A stretch of DNA of 33,945 nucleotides, taken from NCBI GenBank assembly GCA_017510425.1, contig JAFWNJ010000005.1:1-33945 (forward strand). The letters are read 5' to 3'. The notes under the pieces are model-generated. The model had not been told where the DNA came from. It did not search any database and was given only the letters and a program-made list of their open reading frames with translations. Each line of letters starts with the position of its first letter. Positions within the stretch are counted from its first letter, which is position 1. Shown piece by piece: positions 1 to 8,753 of the stretch. Source of the stretch: Candidatus Saccharimonadota bacterium (lineage in GTDB: Bacteria > Patescibacteriota > Saccharimonadia > Saccharimonadales > Saccharimonadaceae). The translations under genes and the position numbers were made by a program.

Positions 1-5
1 TTCAT
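1..5 (-). CDS. Start of a leftward gene, cut by the window edge
   Basis: Only the start codon (complement of 3-5) and two more bases are in the window, so nothing can be said about the product. The call rests on a good Shine-Dalgarno site, AAGGAG on the minus strand (complement of 13-18), 7 nt before the ATG. The terminator at 51-89 lies just upstream, so the gene would begin a new transcription unit. Confidence 0.45.
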
Positions 6-50
6 GTGCTATCTCCTTGTTGTATTAGTTTCAATTACAAGAATAGCACG

Positions 51-89
51 AAAAAGGACCACTTGTTTTTAGGAGCTGTGGTCCTTTTT
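51..89. terminator. Bidirectional-looking intrinsic terminator
   Basis: A perfect 12-bp inverted repeat, AAAAAGGACCAC at 51-62 and its complement at 78-89, encloses a 15-nt loop. Each strand ends the stem in five T. From about 90 to 280 I see no gene or convincing element, apart from a weak 6-bp hairpin near 160-176. Confidence 0.7.
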
Positions 90-280
90 CTTGTGGTTCT
101 ATTTAAGCGTTAGCATACACACATTTTGTCTATTTAACCCGGATTTTTATTTTTTCTCCAATAGCATGTATTGGAACCTAGTCTGTGGTTGATTTACTCA
201 TTAAAAGGTACCTTAGCTAGATGGTGAAAGAACACAACGAATACGGTTTTGCTCTGTTCTTGATGTGTTTATTAAACCGC

Positions 281-340
281 AAAAGTGCCATTCCCTTCTC
301 CGGGGACTGACAGGCGCCTGCGGGAGGAAATGGTACTTTT
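281..340 (-). terminator. Hairpin with GC-rich structured loop after the surface gene
   Basis: The arms AAAAGTGCCATT (281-292) and AATGGTACTTTT (329-340) pair over 12 bp with one G-U. The loop is GC-rich and contains the palindrome CAGGCGCCTG. Read leftward it lies 50 nt past the stop of the surface gene and ends in four T, so it probably terminates that operon. Confidence 0.55.
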
Positions 341-390
341 CTAGTCTGTTCTTACCGGGGATGATGGATGGAATTAGGCGGCTAGCTAGA

Positions 391-2898
391 CTATGAGCCT
401 GGGGCTAGGCAGCGCACGGAAAAACCATAATTTTTATACCAGGCACCTGAATCAGAAGCAGGTTCGATGTAATCATTCTGTATGTTCAATCTGTCAGTAA
501 ATATATTAATGACTGCCCTGCTTGACCAATAAACACCTGAATAACCACGACTTTCTGCTACAGAGTTCTCCCATCCGCCGGAGTAGAGGAAATTATTTGG
601 GTAGCTTCGCCATCTATTAGAAGCCTCGACGGTGGATTGGTAACTCCCAGTACCACCTAAATCAATGTCTAGTGCTATATATTGACCATCATTACCACCA
701 GTTGGCATAAACCAGCCATTTGGGCATATACTACCAGTAGCATTACCACTATTCTGGTTGTGGGCATAAGTCCCAGTTCCAGCTGTAGCAGTGTACCAGT
801 TATAATAGTTGCCATATGAGTACCAGCTGTAATTGTTGCCAATAGAACCTTTGATACCACCATTCACATTACTACCATTGTACAGACCTGGACCATTGAT
901 GAGTGGAGTATTAGAAGCATTGATACCACCTAGGTTTGTATTGTTGGTGTTTAATTTGTTCTGATTGATGCAGGTTTCATTGTCGTCAGTACACCATTCA
1001 TCAGTGGAAGCTGCAATACTAGTGAATCCTGATGCGGGATTATTAGTGTTTGAGCTGCTTAATGTTGCTGTATTATCTAGTCTTAAGTTCTCCATCATCC
1101 AACAGTTGCCATCAGCTAGTTTTCCTACTGTGTAGACATTATTATCACGTGTATCGGTAAGAGCAGTGACTTGGTTAGCGTTTAGAGTGCTACAGGAGAA
1201 GTTCTGCATATTGCCATTAGACTGTACCCATACAGCATATAGTACAGCAGATTTGTTATTGTCCTCATCGTAAGTTAGAGTTCCAGCATTGATGTTTTGG
1301 TTAGGTCCATAGATAGTATCGCTACCATTTACTGTGGCATTCGGATTCTCACTCCAACCAGCAAAGCCATAACCTGTCTTCTTGTAGTTAGGAGCCATCA
1401 GATCTACCGTATTATTTACGCCACTAGCATCATTGGGATTAGCTGGGTCTGGAATAGTGACGAAACCATTCATAGTACCAGCAGTATTGGCGTTCCCATC
1501 GTAGACTATAGCATATGGATTGCCGGCTGTAACAGTAAGGCCAGTACTAGCTACTTCCTCAGCATGTTCACCAATGTAGGCTTCAACATCTGCTTCGTCA
1601 GTGAAAGTATTAGTCCCCATAGTCCAAGTACCTTTGAAATGGTTTGGCTCTATGTAAGTACCATCTCCAGCAGTATAGTTACAAATAGCAGTGATATCTA
1701 TGCCGGCTGGTTCGGTATTGTAGATAGGATAGACCTCGGCAAAGTAGCCATAATCTTGCCCATCTGTAGCTGTAGGTGCACTATTTGCCATCATGCCAAA
1801 AGTAACCGTATCGCCATTAAAGGTATATGTAGCAGTACCAGTGGCTGGACCTTGCAGCATTTCGTAGTTGCCTGGAGCACTTTGGCCATCATAGTTTCCT
1901 TCTATTACTGCAAGCATAGTATCACCAGATAGTCCATAACGGATTACGACCTTCATTTTATCAGCACCAGTAGCAGTGATTGGGGTTAGTGTAGTTCCTG
2001 TTGGATAAGAGCCACTTTGATTACCGTCATTATCAACATTAGAGGTCTTAGCAATTAGTGGTGTAGCAGCTATATAGATCGCATTAGTACAATCCTCCGT
2101 ATAAATAACTCGGTTAGTAGTAGCCCCACCAGCGAATTGAAGTTCTCCACTGTTATAAGTAACCTGTATACCAGTGCCCGGAGCAGCATGAGAAGCTGGA
2201 TGGACCAACGTATAGATTACTTGTCCTGTATAGGTATCCGCAGCTTGAGTCTTAGAAATGTAGGCAGCATATGTAGTGGTAAGTTTAACTCCACCAGTAG
2301 TATTAGTCATGTCAGTAGCTGAGTTCTTATGAGCGACTTTAGTGTATTCGTTTGGGACTACATGGTACTCAGAGAATGATGCAGGTGTAGCAGATTGTTC
2401 TGCTTGGCTTGGAAGGTCTACATTCGGAGCAGAATCAATGACGAATGCATTGGTTTCTGATGTATCACCAGAATCTTGTGTGATGGCTAGTTTCATCGCC
2501 CAGTTAGATACATCAGGATTTCCTGCTGATGTGGCTAATCCTGATTCTATAGCGGCATTACCACTGGAAGATGTTCCGACTAGCTTATTACTATTAGTCC
2601 CACCTATTTCATCTCCTGTATATCCTGCTGCATAGATAGCAAATCCTGCATTATCATTACAGAATACATGCATAGTAGTAGTACCAATGTCTGGTGTATA
2701 GGTACCATTATTAATATTAGCATTATGAGTGTCCATTCCAGTACCGGACATAGTACAGGACATAGGGACAGTAATGTTAATTTGATCTACAGTAGAATTA
2801 TCATCGGCCGAGACAATAGAAGAAGCTAGAATGGTACCAGCAAGGATAGTGAGACTTGCTAGGCTTAGTGGGATTAGATTTAGTTTATTTGTATTCAT
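391..2898 (-). CDS. Secreted modular surface protein with C-terminal FISUMP domain
   Basis: The protein has about 835 residues. The ATG at 2898 is preferred over one five codons upstream because AAAGG sits 8 nt before it, inside the longer frame. An N-terminal signal peptide ends near SIVSADDN. Then come a conserved module of about 220 residues with paired cysteines (VPMSCTMSG, HVFCNDN), shared with two other proteins here; a second module shared with the protein at 14473-16728; a Listeria-Bacteroides repeat (YAIVYDGN to GFAGWSEN to LYAVWVQ); and a FISUMP (TIGR02145-type) domain marked by GKLADGNCWMMENLRL, ICPNGWFMPTGG and GFSVRCL. It is probably cotranscribed with the upstream surface gene, 28 nt away. 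No LPXTG anchor is visible. A role in adhesion or host contact is inferred. Unlike its relatives, its C-terminus does not show the NNC-codon variable pattern. Confidence 0.85.
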   Translation of the reverse strand: MNTNKLNLIPLSLASLTILAGTILASSIVSADDNSTVDQINITVPMSCTMSGTGMDTHNANINNGTYTPDIGTTTMHVFCNDNAGFAIYAAGYTGDEIGGTNSNKLVGTSSSGNAAIESGLATSAGNPDVSNWAMKLAITQDSGDTSETNAFVIDSAPNVDLPSQAEQSATPASFSEYHVVPNEYTKVAHKNSATDMTNTTGGVKLTTTYAAYISKTQAADTYTGQVIYTLVHPASHAAPGTGIQVTYNSGELQFAGGATTNRVIYTEDCTNAIYIAATPLIAKTSNVDNDGNQSGSYPTGTTLTPITATGADKMKVVIRYGLSGDTMLAVIEGNYDGQSAPGNYEMLQGPATGTATYTFNGDTVTFGMMANSAPTATDGQDYGYFAEVYPIYNTEPAGIDITAICNYTAGDGTYIEPNHFKGTWTMGTNTFTDEADVEAYIGEHAEEVASTGLTVTAGNPYAIVYDGNANTAGTMNGFVTIPDPANPNDASGVNNTVDLMAPNYKKTGYGFAGWSENPNATVNGSDTIYGPNQNINAGTLTYDEDNNKSAVLYAVWVQSNGNMQNFSCSTLNANQVTALTDTRDNNVYTVGKLADGNCWMMENLRLDNTATLSSSNTNNPASGFTSIAASTDEWCTDDNETCINQNKLNTNNTNLGGINASNTPLINGPGLYNGSNVNGGIKGSIGNNYSWYSYGNYYNWYTATAGTGTYAHNQNSGNATGSICPNGWFMPTGGNDGQYIALDIDLGGTGSYQSTVEASNRWRSYPNNFLYSGGWENSVAESRGYSGVYWSSRAVINIFTDRLNIQNDYIEPASDSGAWYKNYGFSVRCLAPGS

Positions 2899-2926
2899 TA
2901 TATGACCTTTCATTAATTTAAAAGCT

Positions 2927-4606
2927 TTATGGCTGGGCGATAGTGAATGATTTGCCGGATGGGGGAATTACGTATGTAGATGTAGTTTGTCCATAAAGAC
3001 GGCTAGTAGTATTGTTAATACTATTCCCGTTTGTTTGAGGAATGGTTACAGACCAGGTGGTGGCGGAGTTGCCGGCGCTAGAGAACATGAAGCTCATGTT
3101 TGTTACGTTGGAAGTATTCCAGGAGGAGAGGTCCAAAGTAAAGGTGGTGGCGGAGTAGCCAGCGCGATAAAACATGGAGTTCATGTTTGTCACGTTAGAA
3201 GTATTCCAGGAAGAGAGGTCCAAAGTAAAGGTGGTGGCGGAGTAGCCGGCAGATTCGAACATGTTGATCATATCTGTCACGTTGGAAGTATTCCAGGAGG
3301 AGAGGTCCAAAGTAAAGGTGGTGGCGGAGTAGCCGGCATAATAGAACATGTGGTCCATACCTGTCACGTTGGAAGTACTCCAAGAGGAGAGGTTGCCGAT
3401 AGACCAGATGGTGGCGGAGTAGCCGGCAAAATAGAACATGCTGTTCATATTTGTTGCGTTAGTAGTATCCCAATCGTTGATACCAGAAATCTCAGAAAGA
3501 TTATTAATCATATAAAACATAAAAGACGAATCAGAGGGTAGGAAGATTTTTTCTCCTTCTGTATAGAAATGCATAATACCAGCATCGTTAGTATTATCAA
3601 AGACGATATAAATCGGCTTCTTAGATGCTGTAGACGAGATAGTGTTCATTTCGGAAGGACTAAAACCTGCAGGAGCAGGGGTGTTTAAGTGGATACTGAT
3701 GGATTTAATATATCTATCATTTGCGTAATTCCAATCGTAACTACTACTTGGGTTAAATTCTGGAGTAATGGTGGTTTCTTCACCACTTACAACAGAAGCG
3801 GCAAGAGATTTCAATTTGGAGTTAACTACTTTTCCGGTATCCAACATAGCAGGATTAGCAATAGGTGCATCATGATTGCTTGGATGAACCAGAGTATAGA
3901 TTACTTGTCCCGTATAGGTATCAGCAGCTTGAGTCTTGGAAATGTAAGCAGCATAGGTAGTAGTAAGCTTTACTCCACCAGTAGTTGTGGTCATATCAGT
4001 GACTGAGTTCTTATGAGCAACTTTAACGTATTCATTTGGTACTACATGGTAGTCTGAGAAGGAGGCACTGGTGGCTCCTGATTCTGCTTCACTAGGTAGT
4101 GATACATTAGGAGCAGAGTCTATCACGAAGGCATTAGTACCAGACGTATCACCAGAATCCTGTGTGATAGCTAGTTTCATCGCCCAGTTAGATATGTCAG
4201 GATTACCAGCCGATGTAGCTATGCCAGATTCTATGGTACTATTTCCACTAGCATTGGTTCCAACTAGTTTATTACTATTCTCTCCACCTATTTCATCTCC
4301 TGTATATCCTGCAGCATAGATAGCGAAACCTTCATTATCATTACAAAATACTTTTAGTGTAGTAGTCCCTATACCATCAGGATAATAATCATTCCCCCTC
4401 GAGTCTACACCATTTGGTATCTCTGCAGTATGTGGAGTCGTGGTATTCCCGGTCATGGAGCAAGCGAGAGAGACTTTCACGGAAGCTGAGGAAGCACCAG
4501 AACCATTCGCTGTTACCCCAGGTACGGTTAATAATCCGCCTATCAACATCGTCATGCCCACCATACCACCAGGTAACAAGAAATTCGCAAATCTAGATTC
4601 CTTCAT
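2927..4606 (-). CDS. Secreted surface protein with DUF285 (BspA/Listeria-type) repeats
   Basis: The protein has 559 residues. A signal peptide (MKESRFANFLLPGG, then a hydrophobic stretch ending near VTANG) is followed by the same ~220-residue N-terminal module as the neighbouring surface genes. The C-terminal part consists of DUF285-type repeats with the core SSWNTSNVTNMNSMF and the tail AGYSATTFTLDL, in a 29-residue period rather than the usual 26. Such repeats occur in surface proteins of Listeria, mycoplasmas and gut bacteria. The start codon lies exactly 6 nt after a TATAAT box, so the mRNA is probably leaderless. The gene likely heads an operon with the next surface gene. A C-terminal anchor was not recognised. 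Confidence 0.85.
   Translation of the reverse strand: MKESRFANFLLPGGMVGMTMLIGGLLTVPGVTANGSGASSASVKVSLACSMTGNTTTPHTAEIPNGVDSRGNDYYPDGIGTTTLKVFCNDNEGFAIYAAGYTGDEIGGENSNKLVGTNASGNSTIESGIATSAGNPDISNWAMKLAITQDSGDTSGTNAFVIDSAPNVSLPSEAESGATSASFSDYHVVPNEYVKVAHKNSVTDMTTTTGGVKLTTTYAAYISKTQAADTYTGQVIYTLVHPSNHDAPIANPAMLDTGKVVNSKLKSLAASVVSGEETTITPEFNPSSSYDWNYANDRYIKSISIHLNTPAPAGFSPSEMNTISSTASKKPIYIVFDNTNDAGIMHFYTEGEKIFLPSDSSFMFYMINNLSEISGINDWDTTNATNMNSMFYFAGYSATIWSIGNLSSWSTSNVTGMDHMFYYAGYSATTFTLDLSSWNTSNVTDMINMFESAGYSATTFTLDLSSWNTSNVTNMNSMFYRAGYSATTFTLDLSSWNTSNVTNMSFMFSSAGNSATTWSVTIPQTNGNSINNTTSRLYGQTTSTYVIPPSGKSFTIAQP
3024..3480 (-). repeat. 87-bp tandem repeats encoding DUF285 units
   Basis: About five units of 87 bp (29 codons) lie head to tail, for example starting at 3110, 3197, 3284 and 3371. 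They are nearly identical at the DNA level, so recent duplication or slippage is likely and copy number may vary between strains. The flanking units are more diverged. Confidence 0.85.
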
Positions 4607-4612
4607 GATTTT

Positions 4613-4618
4613 ATTATA
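4613..4618 (-). promoter_or_regulatory. -10 box of the DUF285 surface gene (leaderless type)
   Basis: TATAAT on the minus strand ends 6 nt before the ATG at 4606, which would place transcription start on the A of the start codon. No Shine-Dalgarno site is present. Confidence 0.65.
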
Positions 4619-4715
4619 ACATAATCATTATGAAATCAACCCTGCAATAACTGAATTCTATTTTAAATCTTGGGCTCTAAACGTGTAGGGTTAACGAGCA
4701 ATGGACTAAGTGTGA

Positions 4716-4721
4716 TATAAT
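4716..4721 (+). promoter_or_regulatory. -10 box of the APH-fold kinase gene (leaderless type)
   Basis: TATAAT (4716-4721) is followed by six bases and then the ATG at 4728. No Shine-Dalgarno sequence fits in the gap. Confidence 0.65.
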
Positions 4722-4727
4722 TCGGAC

Positions 4728-5546
4728 ATGAGTGATTTTTTTACTATATCTGACCCGCTGGATACAATTATCGCAGAGACACTGAGCGACAAAAAAGTCT
4801 TAAAGACCAAGCATATTTTGACAGGATGGACCAATATTGTTATAGAAGTAACGACCGACAAGGGTTCGTATTTTTTCCGGTTCCCGAGAAACCCCTTCTG
4901 GTCGCGAATGATAGTAAAGGATGCGGCGGTTTGTAATTTCGTGGATGGGAAAACCTCCTACTATACCCCACAAATGAAGTTACATTACGATGCGAAAGGA
5001 AGGCCGTTCTCGGTCCACGAGAAGATTGAAGGGTATACGCTAGGGGATAGGATTTATCACTTATCGCACACGGCGATTACGAGCGTGGCATACGATGCAG
5101 CGAAGTTTATTAAGGAATTATCTGGAATTGACTTACGTGGGGCGCCGAAGGAGGTGAAGTTTCCTTTGTCTGAGTTTTTGCACGAGCTAGATTACGAGCA
5201 TTATGATAAGCATATCGATGCAGATCATGAGTATATCCGTGAAACGGAAGGTAATTCCCTGGTGCATGGGGATTTGAACCTTGGGAATATACTGTTAGAC
5301 GAGAACGACAAGATGATTGGCGTGATTGATTTTGCTTTTGCCGGGACTGGGAATCCGAATATGGACGTGGCGCGAATGGTATCACGACCAGCACCGGAGG
5401 AGTTTGAGAGAAAGTTCCTAGAGCAATTCGGCGAAAATGACACCAAAGAAATTTCGCGCATGAAAGAGGCGTGGCGGCATATCGACAACGGTTATGCGGA
5501 ACACATCCGGGCGCATTTCCCGGAGATTAATCTGAATCAGTTGTAG
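4728..5546 (+). CDS. Aminoglycoside-phosphotransferase-fold (APH) kinase
   Basis: The product of 272 residues has the APH/choline-kinase fold. The catalytic loop LVHGDLNLGNILLD (about residues 177-190) carries the Brenner-type HGDxxxxN signature, and VIDFAFAG (about 198-205) supplies the metal-binding Asp. A VRFP-like segment (FFRFPRNPF) stands where the N-lobe lysine region is expected. Family members phosphorylate small molecules such as sugars, choline, amino acids or antibiotics. The substrate cannot be read from sequence, and resistance should not be assumed. The gene is transcribed alone from a leaderless-type promoter and overlaps the next gene tail to tail by 20 bp. Confidence 0.8.
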   Translation: MSDFFTISDPLDTIIAETLSDKKVLKTKHILTGWTNIVIEVTTDKGSYFFRFPRNPFWSRMIVKDAAVCNFVDGKTSYYTPQMKLHYDAKGRPFSVHEKIEGYTLGDRIYHLSHTAITSVAYDAAKFIKELSGIDLRGAPKEVKFPLSEFLHELDYEHYDKHIDADHEYIRETEGNSLVHGDLNLGNILLDENDKMIGVIDFAFAGTGNPNMDVARMVSRPAPEEFERKFLEQFGENDTKEISRMKEAWRHIDNGYAEHIRAHFPEINLNQL

Positions 5547-6345
5547 TGAGGTTCGTCAAGTATTCTATCTTGGCTTCGCGGCGGGCATCGTCGTCTTTTT
5601 TTGGTAAGTCGGCGCAGGTGGAATATTTGTCAAAGGTGGTTCGACAATTTACAATAGGGCCATCGTAGATGGGTGACTTATCATAAACACTCCAGAGAAT
5701 GATGTGAGTATCGGGAGCGTTATTAGCATAGAATTCGAGAGCTTTATCCGTGGCGCGGATGAACTCCTGCTCGGTCTCCTTAGTATGGCGCCAAGCACGA
5801 CCGGAGAGATATTGCTCGGTAACGGTGGGAGAAACCGCAATCATAAGAATCAACATCTCGTAATTCCCTGCCTTTAAGAGCTTCAAGAGAATACTCTCCA
5901 TCTCAGGATCAAGCAGAGTAACATCCAGCAAAATATCGTATCCGCCTTTAATTAATTCCGATAGGGTCAGAAACAACATAATAGTCGCAAACTCGTCCGT
6001 ATTCTTGCGCAAGTTTTCGTCGCCATAGTATTCTTTGATTTCTTGAAAATGTGGATGATATTCGATAAACCTGCGTGCCGCCATCAGGATTGGCTCGTAG
6101 TTATTCTTCTTGCAATATGCCTCCACGGCGGGGAGGATTTGAGTGGTTTTACCAGAACCGGAAATACCAGCGATGCGAATCAAGCGGTGATTCTTGGTGG
6201 CGGAGAGGGTGAAGTCCTTGACGGCCTGTTCTAGAATGGCGGAGTATTCAGCTAGCCCTACTTGCCACTCTGGCTTCACTTGGCTGGGCCAGTGAGCCTT
6301 CATGTATTTAATGATTTGTTCTAGTTCTCGATTACTTTCAGACAT
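5527..6345 (-). CDS. Zeta-toxin-like P-loop kinase
   Basis: The protein has 272 residues. A Walker A motif GISGSGKTT lies at 60-68, followed by a region typical of zeta/PezT kinases: ILLDVTLLDPEM and RAWRHTKETEQEFIRATDKAL. Classical zeta toxins phosphorylate UDP-N-acetylglucosamine. Chromosomal relatives may instead be housekeeping or regulatory kinases. No epsilon-like antitoxin gene is adjacent. Its 5' end overlaps the 3' end of the DAGK-like gene by 25 bp, so the two are probably translationally coupled. The name is a family-level assignment only. Confidence 0.65.
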   Translation of the reverse strand: MSESNRELEQIIKYMKAHWPSQVKPEWQVGLAEYSAILEQAVKDFTLSATKNHRLIRIAGISGSGKTTQILPAVEAYCKKNNYEPILMAARRFIEYHPHFQEIKEYYGDENLRKNTDEFATIMLFLTLSELIKGGYDILLDVTLLDPEMESILLKLLKAGNYEMLILMIAVSPTVTEQYLSGRAWRHTKETEQEFIRATDKALEFYANNAPDTHIILWSVYDKSPIYDGPIVNCRTTFDKYSTCADLPKKDDDARREAKIEYLTNLTTTDSD

Positions 6346-7265
6346 TTTTTGCTCTTTCTGATTTCAATTGTTTTGACATTTTTAAAAGTTTGCGACTCGC
6401 CTTCAGACTGGAGCGTGACGGTGGCTGGACAGGTGAATTCTAATACGTCACACTGGGTTGAACTGCCGGGAATGCGAGAGAGGATGCTTCTCGACATTAA
6501 TTTGGTCAGGCGCCAAAAGTTAGCCAAGCGATCCGTCTCACTGCGGAAGAACACTGGGTCGTGGAAATCTTCCCCGCCCTTCATCACGCGAGCCATGGAG
6601 CGACCGTTGACTGCTGCGTAATCCGTAGTCTTAATGGATTGGAGCTTGCCGTTAATGGTGAACTCGGGAATGAACTGCTTGAGGCGGCGGTTTTTGAAAT
6701 ACCAGCTAGCTAGGTTGGTGTAAGAGCTGACTTTGCGGCCGAATTTGGTTTTCAACTTGGCACGCATCTCAGGCGAATTGTAAAGGCTGACGGCCTCGGC
6801 GGTCATGCCGATGGTGACGTAACAAGTAGCGTAGCGGAAGAACTTGCTGTTGACAAAAATCTCCAAAGGATAGAAGTTACGCTGTGGCTGGTCGTTTCTT
6901 TCGGTGGGTCCTGCCGCCGATGTTAATGCTTTATCCATAACGCTTTCTAAGGATTTAGTTCCTAGAGTCCTGGAGAGGTCGTTAAAGTTACCATACGGCA
7001 GGGCGGCAAGGGTGGCATTTTTGCCGGATTTTAAAAGCGCATTTGAGGCGATGATACCCGTAGCATCGCCGCCAGCAGAAATAACCAGGTCGTCATCTTT
7101 AATGAACTGCGAGAGCTTCGTGATGTTGTCGTCAAGATTAGTCGGAGCGACTTCGTATCTTCCTATCATGCAGCCTTTGAACTGCCCTAGCCGATCCAGC
7201 ACTTCGCTCCGGACATCGCTGGCGCGTGACGAGCGCGGATTGTAGACAATAAGAAGACGTTTCAT
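6321..7265 (-). CDS. Diacylglycerol/lipid kinase catalytic-domain protein
   Basis: The 314-residue protein begins KRLLIVYNPRSS, the usual start of the DAGK_cat/LCB5 family. It has GGDATGIIASNALL (family GGDGTxxxxxNGL, with Gly to Ala) and LPYGNFNDLSRTLG (family PxGTGNDFAR). It probably phosphorylates a lipid or lipid-like alcohol at the membrane. The Ala in the nucleotide-binding GGDG motif is unusual and might alter activity. It lies 8 nt after the pilin gene and overlaps the zeta-like gene, so it sits inside an operon. I see no strong Shine-Dalgarno site, and coupling to the pilin stop is likely. Confidence 0.75.
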   Translation of the reverse strand: MKRLLIVYNPRSSRASDVRSEVLDRLGQFKGCMIGRYEVAPTNLDDNITKLSQFIKDDDLVISAGGDATGIIASNALLKSGKNATLAALPYGNFNDLSRTLGTKSLESVMDKALTSAAGPTERNDQPQRNFYPLEIFVNSKFFRYATCYVTIGMTAEAVSLYNSPEMRAKLKTKFGRKVSSYTNLASWYFKNRRLKQFIPEFTINGKLQSIKTTDYAAVNGRSMARVMKGGEDFHDPVFFRSETDRLANFWRLTKLMSRSILSRIPGSSTQCDVLEFTCPATVTLQSEGESQTFKNVKTIEIRKSKKCLKVIEN

Positions 7266-7273
7266 GGTGATAT

Positions 7274-7756
7274 TTAATGAATAATGCCAATAATGGTATT
7301 CAAATTGCTTATCTTATCTGTCGCTTCGGAAAAACCTGGTAATAGCCAATTAAGGATTGCAAAGAAGGCGGCATAAATGACCAGGCCTAGGATGATTTCA
7401 AACATGCGGCGCTTGGCCTTGCGGGTCTGCTCTTCGTTCCCACCAGCCGTGAGATATTGAACACCGACGACGGTGATACCAATAATACCCAGAATACCAA
7501 TGCCAATAGTCATAATGTTGACCACTAGTCTCAATATGTCAAAAATGGAGTCACCGTCTGTGTCGCAAGAACAGTTATATTCGCCCTCATTCAACTTAGA
7601 GCCATCAGTCCTATCACGTAATTTCGTCCCATCCGCGTTACAAATAGAGTTACCAAGGATGGAGGTAAGAGCGCATTTTTCACTAGCATAGACAGGAGCT
7701 ACAGCGACAATAAAAGCCGTAAAGATTGTAATTATGCTTAATATGAGTTTTTTCAT
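7274..7756 (-). CDS. VirB2/TrbC-like type IV secretion pilin
   Basis: The protein has 160 residues. A signal peptide (MKKLILSIITIFTAFIVAVAPVYA) precedes a short cysteine-bearing ectodomain (EKCALT, SICNAD, NCSCDTD). Two membrane segments follow, with GGNEEQTRKAKRRM between them. This is the arrangement of the T4SS_pilin (VirB2-like) proteins common in CPR bacteria. No other T4SS gene is nearby, so it may serve a conjugation-like or competence apparatus encoded elsewhere. AGGAGG lies 5 nt before the ATG. The gene follows rpoD by 7 nt and may be partly read from its transcript. Confidence 0.8.
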   Translation of the reverse strand: MKKLILSIITIFTAFIVAVAPVYASEKCALTSILGNSICNADGTKLRDRTDGSKLNEGEYNCSCDTDGDSIFDILRLVVNIMTIGIGILGIIGITVVGVQYLTAGGNEEQTRKAKRRMFEIILGLVIYAAFFAILNWLLPGFSEATDKISNLNTIIGIIH

Positions 7757-7763
7757 GTGCCTC

Positions 7764-8738
7764 CTATCTTAAATATTCGTGTAGTTTCTTAGTGTCTTTG
7801 TTTTTGCGAAGCTTGGAGAGGGCTTTAGCCTCAATCTGGCGGATACGCTCGCGAGTAACGTCAAATTCATTGCCAACCTCTTCCAAAGTGTGTGGCCTGC
7901 CACCGCCAATGCCAAACCGCAGACGGATAATCTTCTGTTCACGATCGGTCAGGGTGGCAATGATTTCCGACAATTGTTCCTTCAATATTTGATTGGAGGC
8001 GGCCTCCTCGGGAGAGTCGCGCTCTTCGTCCTCGACAAAATCACCTAGCACCGAATCTTCATCATCACCATCGCGCCCGACTGAAGCATCGAGCGAAGCG
8101 ATGTCCTGCTTAATACGCATGACGTAATCGACTTTCTCTGGCTCCATATCGAGGGCCTTAGCGATCTCCTCATTGGTCGGCTCACGGTTAAGCTCGGTAG
8201 TGAGCTTGCGGGTGGTGCGGAGGACTTTATTAATGGTCTCTACCATGTGGACTGGAATACGAATGGTACGGGCCTGATCGGCGATGGCCCTGGTGATAGC
8301 TTGGCGTACCCACCAGGTGGCATAAGTTGAAAACTTGAAGCCTTTATCAGGGTCGAATTTCTCGACAGCACGTAGAAGTCCGGTGTTTCCTTCCTGGATT
8401 AAATCAAGAAAATCTAGACCACGGCCACCATATCTCTTAGCGATGGACACGACGAGGCGCATGTTCGCTTCGACCATTTTGTCCTTGGCCTTCTTGTCGC
8501 CTTTTACGATTCTTTGCGCTAGATCGGCTTCTTCCTCGGGAGTTAAGAGTGGGATTTTACCAATCTCGCGTAGGTATAACCTAACGGAATCATCGGCAAA
8601 GGCATCCACATTCTCAGCCGTAATGGCTAAATCTTCGTCAGTTAACTCTTCTTCGTTTTCAAGATCGCCAGATTCTGGCTCATCAAAATCAAGTGCTAAA
8701 TCTTTTGCATTCAAAATATCGTCATTTTTAGAGTTCAT
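7764..8738 (-). CDS. rpoD: Primary sigma-70 factor RpoD
   Basis: The protein has 324 residues. Region 1.2 ([20 protein letters not shown], about 51-70), region 2 with the -10-reading helix [18 protein letters not shown] (128-145), region 3 and the region 4.2 helix-turn-helix [20 protein letters not shown] are all present. The inhibitory region 1.1 is replaced by a short acidic leader, so the protein is compact. It lies behind dnaG in the classical dnaG-rpoD order, with its own TATAAT box 7 nt before the ATG. This factor would read the TATAAT boxes seen throughout the window. Confidence 0.95.
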   Translation of the reverse strand: MNSKNDDILNAKDLALDFDEPESGDLENEEELTDEDLAITAENVDAFADDSVRLYLREIGKIPLLTPEEEADLAQRIVKGDKKAKDKMVEANMRLVVSIAKRYGGRGLDFLDLIQEGNTGLLRAVEKFDPDKGFKFSTYATWWVRQAITRAIADQARTIRIPVHMVETINKVLRTTRKLTTELNREPTNEEIAKALDMEPEKVDYVMRIKQDIASLDASVGRDGDDEDSVLGDFVEDEERDSPEEAASNQILKEQLSEIIATLTDREQKIIRLRFGIGGGRPHTLEEVGNEFDVTRERIRQIEAKALSKLRKNKDTKKLHEYLR

Positions 8739-8745
8739 TACGTGA

Positions 8746-8751
8746 ATTATA
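8746..8751 (-). promoter_or_regulatory. -10 box of rpoD (near-leaderless)
   Basis: TATAAT on the minus strand begins just after the dnaG stop codon and ends 7 nt before the rpoD ATG. Predicted leader is 0-1 nt, so rpoD can be transcribed apart from dnaG. Confidence 0.6.
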
Positions 8752-8753
8752 TG

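Noticed and set aside
221-310. 29-codon open frame before the first surface gene
   Set aside because: No convincing ribosome-binding site, and it runs into the terminator hairpin at 281-340.
2245-2800. Plus-strand open frames antisense to the shared surface module
   Set aside because: They recur at the same place in all three surface genes only because the minus-strand sequence is repeated; no starts or known domains.
3024-3480. Regular 87-bp repeats considered as a CRISPR array
   Set aside because: The units are contiguous coding repeats without unique spacers.
2987-3541. Repetitive plus-strand open frame (HVGSIPGGEVQSKGGGG units)
   Set aside because: It is the shadow of the DUF285 repeats on the minus strand, and the minus frame has a signal peptide and recognisable domains.
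4728-5546. Antibiotic resistance by the APH-fold kinase
   Set aside because: The APH fold is shared by many metabolic kinases; nothing visible identifies an aminoglycoside substrate.
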